This document shows positions 1 through 6,068 of a stretch of DNA of 7,936 nucleotides, in pieces. Position numbers and translations under genes: made by a program. The stretch is from Acetofilamentum sp. Lineage in GTDB: Bacteria > Bacteroidota > Bacteroidia > Bacteroidales > JAFGUD01. Within the stretch, counting starts at the first letter, position 1. Each line of letters opens with the position of its first letter. The notes under the pieces were generated by a model. It was not told the origin of the DNA, ran no database searches, and was given only the letters and a program-made list of their open reading frames with translations. The DNA lies in contig DYKL01000151.1 in NCBI GenBank assembly GCA_020722645.1, positions 1 to 7,936 of the forward strand, read 5' to 3'.

Positions 1-58
1 TATTTATATCAGCATCTTAATATTGCGGAATAGAGCGTTGAAAAATTAACGAATTTTG

Positions 59-99
59 CAAATTTAATACCATTAAAAAATTTTTAATCAATATATTTG
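59..99 (+). promoter_or_regulatory. Candidate tcdA promoter (-7 box TATATTTG at 92-99)
   Basis: TATATTTG at 92-99 is an exact match to the Bacteroidota -7 consensus TAnnTTTG and lies 16 nt before the ATG of the tcdA-like gene, which would give a leader of about ten bases. No convincing TTG -33 element sits at the usual 19-21 bp spacing; the nearest TTG ends at 58, too far away. On the opposite strand TAAATTTG (66-59) is also a -7 match, with a TTG 22 bp before it (91-89), so the 115-bp leader could hold a divergent promoter firing leftward out of the window. In DNA this AT-rich such matches also occur by chance. Confidence 0.35.
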
Positions 100-115
100 C
101 ACAAAAAATATCAAA

Positions 116-832
116 ATGATAAATGATTGGGACAACAGAACTAAATTGCTGATTAAAGAAAATTATATAAAAATATCACAATCTAATGTCTTAATAGTCG
201 GATTAGGTGGAGTAGGAGGGACTGTCGCTGAAATGCTATGTAGAAGCGGTGTCGGCAAGTTAACTCTTGTTGATGGTGATTTAATTGATAAAACGAATTT
301 AAACAGACAAATTTTTACTAATACCGAAAATATTGGCAAAATAAAAGTTGATGAAATAGCTTCAAGATTAAAAAAAATTAATCCTGATATACAAATTAGA
401 ACTTTTTACAAATTCCTTAAAGAAGATGACCTGATTGATGTTTTAAATTCTGAAAATTATGACTGTGTCATAGATGCAATTGACACGATTGCTCCGAAAG
501 TATCTTTATTATATAATTCTTTTAAACTCGGTCTGAAAGTTTTTTCATCAATGGGTTCCGGCGGAAAACTTAACCCGACTCTTGTGAAAACTGATGATAT
601 TTCAAAAAGTTACGGTTGTGGTTTGGCGAAAGTCGTAAGACAAAGACTAAAAAAATTGGGAATAGAAAAAGGGATTAAAGTTGTTTTTTCTCCTGAAAAT
701 ATTGTTGAAAACTCAATGATAGATATAATTGCAGAAAATAAAAAGACAACTTTGGGTACAATTTCTTATATGCCGGCAGTTTTTGGTATTTATTTATCAT
801 GGCTTGTAATTGATTCTCTTATTTCGAAATAA
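116..832 (+). CDS. tcdA: tRNA threonylcarbamoyladenosine dehydratase (TcdA/CsdL-like, ThiF/E1 superfamily)
   Basis: This is an E1-like ATP-dependent enzyme that by homology dehydrates t6A at position 37 of ANN-decoding tRNAs to cyclic t6A, in the cytoplasm. The 238-residue protein opens with a short helix, then a Rossmann core with the nucleotide loop GLGGVGG (29-35), the acidic DGD (53-55), NLNRQ (61-65) holding the conserved Asn and Arg that contact ATP, and VIDAID (118-123). The C-terminal half has the TcdA-type stretch SMGSGGKLNPT (145-155), the SKSYGCGLAK segment (163-172) with Cys168, and VVFSPENIV (189-197). It is somewhat shorter than E. coli TcdA, about 268 residues. No ThiS or MoaD partner gene is nearby, which favours TcdA over ThiF, MoeB or HesA. 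The ATG at 116 places the N-terminal helix as in homologues; the leader is A-rich without a Shine-Dalgarno. It converges on the DUF697 gene, with one base between the stops. Confidence 0.88.
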   Translation: MINDWDNRTKLLIKENYIKISQSNVLIVGLGGVGGTVAEMLCRSGVGKLTLVDGDLIDKTNLNRQIFTNTENIGKIKVDEIASRLKKINPDIQIRTFYKFLKEDDLIDVLNSENYDCVIDAIDTIAPKVSLLYNSFKLGLKVFSSMGSGGKLNPTLVKTDDISKSYGCGLAKVVRQRLKKLGIEKGIKVVFSPENIVENSMIDIIAENKKTTLGTISYMPAVFGIYLSWLVIDSLISK

Positions 833-833
833 T

Positions 834-1346
834 TTATTCCTTTTCTTCTTCGTTGTTAAGTTTTCTTGTTACGCTTTTTCTTTTGAGGTCTTTTCTGCTT
901 GTAATATTTTTTGCAAAATCTTTACCCTTTTCAAAATATTCATTGAAAAGTTCTTCACCTTTATTAATATCAATATCAATTAAAGAAATACCTTTTTCAA
1001 AATTGCTGATAAACATTCTGCCCATTGCATAAGTAAAAGCACCTGAAAGTATTGCCATTAAAATTCTTTCGCCGGCTTTTATTGGTTTGAAGACAAACGA
1101 GATACCTTTTGCTACTGATGAAGCAATAATGCTTGAAACAATGCTTTTACCGATGTTTTCGTTATAATCCAAGCCGTACAATTTACATAACTGTTTAATC
1201 ATATCATTCTGAATAAACATTACGCCTATTACATCAACTATATGTATCGGCATAGCACCTGATGCCATTGCCCAAACAATATGTCGGTTAATTATATTTT
1301 CTGCTCTGACAAGTGAAGCACTGGTATTATTTTGTGGAGTATTCAT
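834..1346 (-). CDS. Stand-alone DUF697 (YcjF-like) membrane protein
   Basis: The 170-residue product matches the DUF697 pattern: AENIINRHIVWAMASGAMPI (15-34), the Asp of HIVDVIGV (35-42), an M-I-K-Q-L-C-K-L-Y-G segment (49-58), and a Gly- and Ala-rich hydrophobic stretch (about 67-117) with GAFTYAMGRMFI (102-113). The hydrophobic parts could form two or three membrane helices; the tail (121-170) is highly charged, first acidic, then Lys/Arg-rich, ending in a Glu run. In many bacteria DUF697 is fused to or encoded beside an Era-like GTPase, and its biochemical role is not firmly known. Here it stands alone, with no GTPase in the window. The gene lies 91 bp after the RelA/SpoT gene on the same strand. 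The ATG at 1346 follows an A-rich leader lacking a Shine-Dalgarno. The family assignment is fairly secure; the function is open. Confidence 0.75.
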   Translation of the reverse strand: MNTPQNNTSASLVRAENIINRHIVWAMASGAMPIHIVDVIGVMFIQNDMIKQLCKLYGLDYNENIGKSIVSSIIASSVAKGISFVFKPIKAGERILMAILSGAFTYAMGRMFISNFEKGISLIDIDINKGEELFNEYFEKGKDFAKNITSRKDLKRKSVTRKLNNEEEKE

Positions 1347-1367
1347 ATCTGCATTATTTTATTTTTA

Positions 1368-1375
1368 CAAAAATA
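1368..1375 (-). promoter_or_regulatory. Candidate -7 box TATTTTTG for the DUF697 gene
   Basis: On the minus strand TATTTTTG fits TAnnTTTG and ends 21 nt before the ATG at 1346, a typical distance for a short leader. No TTG lies at the expected -33 spacing. If real, the DUF697 gene has its own start of transcription and need not be cotranscribed with the RelA/SpoT gene. The surrounding 91 bp are almost pure A/T, so a chance match is possible. Confidence 0.3.
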
Positions 1376-1437
1376 AAAAAAAAATAAATATTTTGATATT
1401 ATTTTTCAAAAATTGATTTTTTTTAAAATTACATTAT

Positions 1438-3579
1438 TTATATATCAATCATTCTTTCGACTTTTCTGACACCTTTTATGTTGAGTAACTGATTGATAAT
1501 TCTCTCAATATGTTCGTTGTTCATAACATATATTTCGAGCCAGCCAGCCATTCCAAAACCATTTTCAACCGTATCAAAATGTACAGAGTTGATATTAACC
1601 TGTAAATCATAAGATAAAACTCTTGAAATTTTGTGAAACAGTCCCATAATATTATCTGCTTCTATTTGTAATCTTGTGTAGAATGATTTTGCTTTGTATG
1701 ATTTCCAGCTTATCTGTATGATTTTTTCTTTGTTACGGTTCTGAATTGACTTACAATTTGCCCGATGTATCTCAACAAAATCTCTTTTTTTAATTCCGAC
1801 TATTTTATCTCCGGGAACAGGGTTGCAACATTTAGCAATGTTATATTTTTCTATTACTTTGTCTAAATCAGTTTCTTTAGTTGATGGCTTAAAAAAATTT
1901 CGGAATTTCCAACGGGTTTGTTTTTTTAAAAATGAAATAAGTTTTTCTTTTGTTATTTCTTCTGACCCAATTTTTAGATAAAGATTATGTTTGTTTATGG
2001 TTCTAAAATTTGAAATTAAATTTTTAAAAAGTTCAGGCTCAGGTGTAATGTCAAATTTTTCTAAATATTCAGATAAAATCTGTTGTCCTTTTTCTTTTTC
2101 ATTAACTTTTCCAGTTTTGAAATGTTCTAGTAATTTGGCTTTTGATTTTTGAGTAGTAACAACATTCAGCCATGTTGTTTTTGGGTGCTGGTTATTTGAA
2201 GTCAAAATATACACATAATCGCCATTTTGCAATTTGTGATTTAAGGGTACCAGCATATTATTGACTTTGGCACCAATACATTTTAATCCTAAATTTGTGT
2301 GAATTTCAAATGCAAAGTCAAGAACGCTGCTGCCGACCGGAAGAATTATTTCGTCTCCTTTGGGTGTATATGTAACAATTTCAGTTGAAAAAAGTAGTTT
2401 GAAATTTGACAGATAATCAAAATCATTTTCTTTGATACTTTCAAACTGGGCTTTAAGTTTTTTGATTTCTTCGTCAAATTTCATTTTTTGATATTCCAAT
2501 CCTTTGTATTTCCAATGTGATGCAAATCCATGTTCTGCGATATCATCCATTCTGGTGGACCGAATTTGTATTTCTACCCACCTTTCGTCTGCCCCTCTGA
2601 CGGTTAAGTGAAGTGCCTCGTATCCGTTTTCTTTGGGTTTCTCAATCCAGTTTCTTATTCTGTCCGGTTTTATTTCGTACATTTTTTCAATTATTTCAAA
2701 TATTTGAAACGCTTCTTGTTTTTCTTTCTCTGTGTTTTGAGGTTCAAAAATTATTCTGATTGCAAATAAATCATATACTTCATTAAAGCCGATTTTTTTT
2801 CTTTTTATTTTTTTCCAGATTGAATAAATTGATTTTTGTCTGCTTAAAATATCAATATTAAAATTATTTTCTCTTAGTTTTTTTATAATAGGCAATGAAA
2901 AACGGTTTAAGAACATTATATTTTTTTGTTCATTGTCTTTTATTCTTTTTGCTATATCATGATAATTGTTTGGCTGTAAGTATTTGAAAGCCAAATCTTC
3001 CAATTCCGATTTAATTTTAAACAAACCTAATCTCTCAGATAATGGTGCATAAACATACATAGTTTCGTGAGCAACTTTCAGCTTTTTTTCGGGTTCCAAA
3101 CTGTCTAAGGTTCTCATATTATGCAGTCTATCAGCTATTTTTACGTATATTATTCTTATGTCTTCTGAAATACCGATTAAAAGTCTTTTATATACTTCCG
3201 ATTTGTTAACATTGAAAAAATCAGATGTACCTTTGATTTTGGTTAAACTGTCGACTAATTTTGCAATTTCTTCACCAAAAATTAGTTTAATATCTTCAAT
3301 TTCTCTTTCAGTATTAATTAATGTGTCGTGAAGTAATGCCGATATAGCTGATTTTGTGGATAATCCAATATCAAGGGTTACTATTTTTGCAACCTCGAGT
3401 GGGTGGTTAATAAAGGCATCTCCGTTGTATCTGGTTTGTCCTTTATGAGCAATTTTTGCAAAATTGTAAGCTTTTGATAATAAATCTTTGTCGTTCTGTG
3501 TTTTTATTCTATGACAACTATTTAAAAATTTATTGAATTTTTCATCAACTTCTTCTTCTGTTATCAATTTTATTGTCAT
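1438..3579 (-). CDS. RelA/SpoT-family (p)ppGpp synthetase with altered hydrolase site
   Basis: This is a full-length long RSH enzyme of 713 residues that makes the alarmone (p)ppGpp from ATP and GTP/GDP and couples to starved ribosomes. Domains in order: HD hydrolase (about 35-200), synthetase (about 240-357), TGS (about 400-462, with TYTPKGDEIILPVGSSVLDF), a helical segment, a Cys/His segment (AKCCNPVPGD at 582-591, then H605 and C609), and a C-terminal ACT domain (about 636-712). The synthetase core looks intact: SRQKSIYS (246-253), VYDLFAIR (268-275) with Asp270, NGYEALH (318-324) and WVEIQIR (334-340). The HD domain keeps putative metal ligands H59, H84, D85 and D150, but the Glu-Asp that normally follows HDxx is I88-N89, so hydrolysis is probably weak or lost. 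The R/ExK/DD specificity position reads RIRN (307-310). It could be called relA in function, but relA against spoT is not settled, so no symbol is given. It lies 277 bp downstream of the flotillin, past a terminator, so it is probably transcribed on its own. Confidence 0.93.
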   Translation of the reverse strand: MTIKLITEEEVDEKFNKFLNSCHRIKTQNDKDLLSKAYNFAKIAHKGQTRYNGDAFINHPLEVAKIVTLDIGLSTKSAISALLHDTLINTEREIEDIKLIFGEEIAKLVDSLTKIKGTSDFFNVNKSEVYKRLLIGISEDIRIIYVKIADRLHNMRTLDSLEPEKKLKVAHETMYVYAPLSERLGLFKIKSELEDLAFKYLQPNNYHDIAKRIKDNEQKNIMFLNRFSLPIIKKLRENNFNIDILSRQKSIYSIWKKIKRKKIGFNEVYDLFAIRIIFEPQNTEKEKQEAFQIFEIIEKMYEIKPDRIRNWIEKPKENGYEALHLTVRGADERWVEIQIRSTRMDDIAEHGFASHWKYKGLEYQKMKFDEEIKKLKAQFESIKENDFDYLSNFKLLFSTEIVTYTPKGDEIILPVGSSVLDFAFEIHTNLGLKCIGAKVNNMLVPLNHKLQNGDYVYILTSNNQHPKTTWLNVVTTQKSKAKLLEHFKTGKVNEKEKGQQILSEYLEKFDITPEPELFKNLISNFRTINKHNLYLKIGSEEITKEKLISFLKKQTRWKFRNFFKPSTKETDLDKVIEKYNIAKCCNPVPGDKIVGIKKRDFVEIHRANCKSIQNRNKEKIIQISWKSYKAKSFYTRLQIEADNIMGLFHKISRVLSYDLQVNINSVHFDTVENGFGMAGWLEIYVMNNEHIERIINQLLNIKGVRKVERMIDI

Positions 3580-3694
3580 TTTTTCAAAGCTTTTTTGTTG
3601 GATTTCAATCTCATAAAATTTTCAGCAATTTTTCAATTCAGTTGAATCATAAAGTTTCTGATTATTATTTAGTCTTGGCTTAAAACCTTTGAAA

Positions 3695-3716
3695 TTTCAG
3701 GTGTGGTCACCTGAAA
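3695..3716. repeat. Perfect hairpin 1 upstream of the RelA/SpoT gene
   Basis: Arms TTTCAGGTG (3695-3703) and CACCTGAAA (3708-3716) pair perfectly over 9 bp around the loop TGGT. It is clearly richer in G and C than the surrounding spacer. No T-run follows on either strand, so it does not look like a terminator. It begins 116 bp upstream of the RelA/SpoT start and is followed after 16 bp by a second hairpin. It could be part of an interspersed intergenic repeat, a protein-binding palindrome, or structure in the 5' leader of the RelA/SpoT mRNA. Confidence 0.65.
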
Positions 3717-3732
3717 CGTCAGTAATACACGC

Positions 3733-3758
3733 TTTTGTCGGTGTCCCTACCGACAAAA
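3733..3758. repeat. Perfect hairpin 2 upstream of the RelA/SpoT gene
   Basis: Arms TTTTGTCGGT (3733-3742) and ACCGACAAAA (3749-3758) pair perfectly over 10 bp around the six-base loop GTCCCT. Like hairpin 1 it carries GGTGT on the plus strand and has no following T-run. The shared build of the two stem-loops suggests one composite element of about 64 bp (3695-3758). A TATTTTTG match on the minus strand at 3808-3801 could start a transcript that carries both hairpins ahead of the RelA/SpoT gene, but it has no matching -33 box. Confidence 0.65.
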
Positions 3759-3820
3759 TCAACAGGTTTAAATCAATACCAATTTTTTAGAAATTGACCG
3801 CAAAAATAATAAGAAGTTTT

Positions 3821-3850
3821 ATAAAAAAAAACTCGCTGTTAAGCGAGTTT
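3821..3850 (-). terminator. Intrinsic terminator of the nfeD-flotillin operon
   Basis: On the minus strand AAACTCGCT (3850-3842), loop TAAC and AGCGAGTTT (3837-3829) form a perfect 9-bp stem followed at once by a run of T (down to 3823). It begins seven bases after the flotillin stop codon. The plus strand also has a T-rich stretch after the stem (3848-3858), so it might work in both directions, although no plus-strand gene approaches it. It separates the flotillin operon from the RelA/SpoT gene. Confidence 0.9.
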
Positions 3851-3856
3851 CTTTTT

Positions 3857-5344
3857 TTAACCTTTTGTTTCTGTTTGGTCGGTTTCGATATTGATTTCTT
3901 TTTTCTTTCCAAGATAATTTGGTAATTGCATTCCTGCCATATTAAAAAGTTCTTCCAATGGAGGAACTGAACCAACCATACCTTTGAGGAAATTAGCTGT
4001 TGATGTGTTGCCATTTGTGTTTTGTCCGTTTTCCCAAACAGTAACTTTATCAATTTTAATGTTTTTGATTGCTTCAACTTGAATTTTAACAAGGTCTTCA
4101 AGTTTGTCGGCAATAAGTAATCTGATTGCATTTGCTGAATCGTTTCCGGCAGCTTTGACAATTTGGTTGAAACCTTCTGCTTGTTTGCTTAATATTTCAA
4201 ATGTACCTTTTGCCAATGCTTCCATTTCCATAAATTTACTGTCTGCCTGTCCTTTTGCTATTCTTCTGATTCTTTCTGCTTCTGCTTCTGCTGCAATTTC
4301 AATTTTTTGTTTTTCAATTTCCTGAGGTATAACTATGTTTGCAAATTGTGTTGCTTTATCTCTTTCGGCACGTGAAATTTCAGCAATTTTTTCAGCATTG
4401 TATGCTTTTTCTCTTGCTTGTGCTTGATTTGTTTTTTCAGCTATTTCTGCATTTTTCATAGCATCGGAGATGTCAATTCTTTTCTTTGATTCTGATTCAG
4501 CTATAACAATTTGTGATAAGTTTTCCCCTTCAACTGCTTTTGCATTTGCTTCGGCAACTGAAACTCTTTTTAATTGTTCTGCATCTGCTTCCCCGATTTC
4601 TGCTTGTGAATTTGCTGATGCAACTTGAATTCTTTGTTCTCTCTTTGCATTTGCTTCACCAATAGACCCATCTCTTTCTTTTTCTGCAACCAATTTTTTA
4701 GCTTCGTTAATGGCGTGTGCTGTAGCTTCTTTACCAAGTGCATCAATATATCCGCCATCATCGGTGATATCGGTTACGTTTACGTTGATTAGTTTTAACC
4801 CGATTTTTTTCAATTCGTGTTCAACTGCTTCTGTAACATTTGCAAGAAATTTTTCACGGTCACTGTTAATTTCTTCGATTTTCATTGTAGCAATTACAAC
4901 ACGCAACTGACCGAAAATGATGTCTGCTGCTAAATCGTGAATGTTATTCAGTGATAAACCAAGTAATCTTTCTGCTGCATTTTGCATAACTCCTTGTTCG
5001 GTTGAAATACCTACCATAAATCTTGCAGGTATATTAACACGAATGTTCTGATTACTCAATGCTCCTTTCAAATCTACAATAATTGGAATAGGAGTCAAAT
5101 CCATAAATTCATAATCTTGAAAAATTGGCCAAATAAATGAGGCTCCACCGTGGATAACTTTTGCTGTTCTGGATTCTCCTTCTTTTTTTCCGACTTGTCC
5201 ATAGATAACTAAAATTTTATCCGAAGGACATCTTTTGTATCGTCTGACGATAAGAATGAACATCAAAAAAACCAAAAAGAGCACTAGAATAAGCAAAAAT
5301 CCTACTAGCCCTCCTGCTGAAAGTAAAACGTTTAATGTTGTCAT
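3857..5344 (-). CDS. Flotillin family protein (SPFH domain, FloT/YuaG-like)
   Basis: This is a 495-residue membrane scaffold protein of the flotillin type, thought to organise functional membrane microdomains. A single hydrophobic helix (about 10-33) is followed by basic residues (RRYKR, 34-38), which suggests that the rest lies in the cytoplasm. The SPFH/band 7 domain runs from about 38 to 225 and includes GQVGKKEGESRTAKVIHGGA (49-68), the segment IWPIFQDYEFMDLTPIPI and the helix ERLLGLSLNNIHDLAADIIF (125-144). Next comes the long Ala/Glu-rich coiled coil (about 205-385) of heptad-like blocks such as IGEANAKREQRI and IGEADAEQLKRV, followed by the C-terminal domain with KAAGNDSANAIRLLIADKLE (397-416). 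Length and order match FloT/YuaG and E. coli YqiK rather than the shorter FloA. The ATG at 5344 is preceded by an A/T leader without Shine-Dalgarno, 24 nt after the NfeD stop, which indicates an operon and probably a shared function. Confidence 0.93.
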   Translation of the reverse strand: MTTLNVLLSAGGLVGFLLILVLFLVFLMFILIVRRYKRCPSDKILVIYGQVGKKEGESRTAKVIHGGASFIWPIFQDYEFMDLTPIPIIVDLKGALSNQNIRVNIPARFMVGISTEQGVMQNAAERLLGLSLNNIHDLAADIIFGQLRVVIATMKIEEINSDREKFLANVTEAVEHELKKIGLKLINVNVTDITDDGGYIDALGKEATAHAINEAKKLVAEKERDGSIGEANAKREQRIQVASANSQAEIGEADAEQLKRVSVAEANAKAVEGENLSQIVIAESESKKRIDISDAMKNAEIAEKTNQAQAREKAYNAEKIAEISRAERDKATQFANIVIPQEIEKQKIEIAAEAEAERIRRIAKGQADSKFMEMEALAKGTFEILSKQAEGFNQIVKAAGNDSANAIRLLIADKLEDLVKIQVEAIKNIKIDKVTVWENGQNTNGNTSTANFLKGMVGSVPPLEELFNMAGMQLPNYLGKKKEINIETDQTETKG

Positions 5345-5368
5345 AATTTTTAATTTTTTTTTTGTTTA

Positions 5369-5947
5369 TTAAATTTTGGGGATTACTATTAAAACTCCAT
5401 CTTCTTGAACATCAATAACTTGAATTTGTGTTCCTGAAGATATCTGTTCTTTTTCTTCTGTCATTGCATCAAGTGTACGCAAACTTCCTTGAACATTGAT
5501 TTGCACTTGTCCGGTTCCCTGTTTTTTGGGTGGTATTTTTAAAACTACTGAACCTACTTTTCCAATAGCGTTTTCAATTTCCATTGTACCGCTGTATTGC
5601 ATTTTTGTGATAAAATATAACAATGATGCAACTGCTATTAAACTGACTAATCCTGTTAATACTGCAACTAAAATAGTAAAGCCGATTTTTAAATCAAATG
5701 CCATACTTATAATACCTGCCCATCCAAACATCATTACAAATGACATTATTGATTTAAAACTGATAATAAAACCGCCAATTCCTTCGCTTACATCTACATC
5801 TGCTCCATCTGCGTCTCCATCTGTATCGGCTCCGAAGAATGAAAGAATTAACAAGATTACAAAAATTGCTGTTGATGGTATTGCTAAAATCCAATATATT
5901 TTACCCATCAATGTTAAATTTTCCCAAGCTGATAGTAACATATTCAT
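5369..5947 (-). CDS. NfeD-family membrane protein (YuaF-like)
   Basis: This 192-residue NfeD-like protein is the usual partner of a flotillin; NfeD OB-fold proteins are thought to act with SPFH proteins in the membrane. From the ATG at 5947: a membrane helix (about 16-38), an Asp-rich loop (41-53, D-T-D-G-D-A-D-G-A-D-V-D-V), a second helix region with FVMMFGWAGII (70-80), typical of the YuaF type, a third helix (about 88-113), then a small beta-rich C-terminal OB-fold domain (about 122-192) with NAIGKVGSVVLKI and GTQIQVIDVQEDGVLIVIP. The membrane-bound serine protease domain of long NfeD proteins is absent. The frame stays open upstream to a TTG at 5989, but that TTG is the likely promoter -33 element, and the extra 14 residues are Lys- and Phe-rich with no family match. 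A second ATG at 5941 is also possible. It is the first gene of an operon with the flotillin. Confidence 0.85.
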   Translation of the reverse strand: MNMLLSAWENLTLMGKIYWILAIPSTAIFVILLILSFFGADTDGDADGADVDVSEGIGGFIISFKSIMSFVMMFGWAGIISMAFDLKIGFTILVAVLTGLVSLIAVASLLYFITKMQYSGTMEIENAIGKVGSVVLKIPPKKQGTGQVQINVQGSLRTLDAMTEEKEQISSGTQIQVIDVQEDGVLIVIPKI

Positions 5948-5958
5948 TTTTTTTCTTC

Positions 5959-5989
5959 CAAATTTAGAAAATTTAAAAATAATAACCAA
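5959..5989 (-). promoter_or_regulatory. Bacteroidota-type promoter for the nfeD-flotillin operon
   Basis: On the minus strand TTG (5989-5987), a 20-bp spacer and TAAATTTG (5966-5959) fit the Bacteroidota consensus of TTG, 19-21 bp, TAnnTTTG. Transcription would begin near 5952, so the mRNA would have only a few bases before the ATG at 5947, or about ten before the one at 5941. This is the best promoter match in the window. It lies in the 121-bp gap after pyrD, so the nfeD operon need not depend on pyrD transcription. Confidence 0.6.
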
Positions 5990-6068
5990 GTTTTTTTGAC
6001 AAAAATTAATTTTTTGTTTTTATGGATTTTACATATCGTTGTTTATCAGATGTTTAAATTTTATATAC

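Noticed and set aside
1..33. Possible last codons of a plus-strand gene entering from the left, with stop TAG at 31-33
   Set aside because: Only ten open codons, and another frame is open for longer. This is too short to tell from chance.
21..40. tRNA-like string (TATTGCGGAATAGAGC), with its first ten bases repeated at 7589-7598
   Set aside because: It resembles the start of a tRNA-Met, but no anticodon arm, T arm or acceptor complement follows. The shared 10-mer alone is weak.
3787..4161. Minus-strand open frame of 124 codons over the flotillin 3' end
   Set aside because: It overlaps the well-supported flotillin gene in another frame, reads through the terminator hairpin, and its product has no family features.
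5496..5999. Plus-strand open frame of 167 codons opposite the NfeD gene
   Set aside because: It is antisense to a clear NfeD gene and its composition mirrors that gene. There is no domain or start-site support.
5999..6017. Stem of ACAAAAA and TTTTTGT after pyrD as a possible terminator
   Set aside because: The stem has a single G-C pair and no T-run follows on the minus strand, so intrinsic termination is unlikely.
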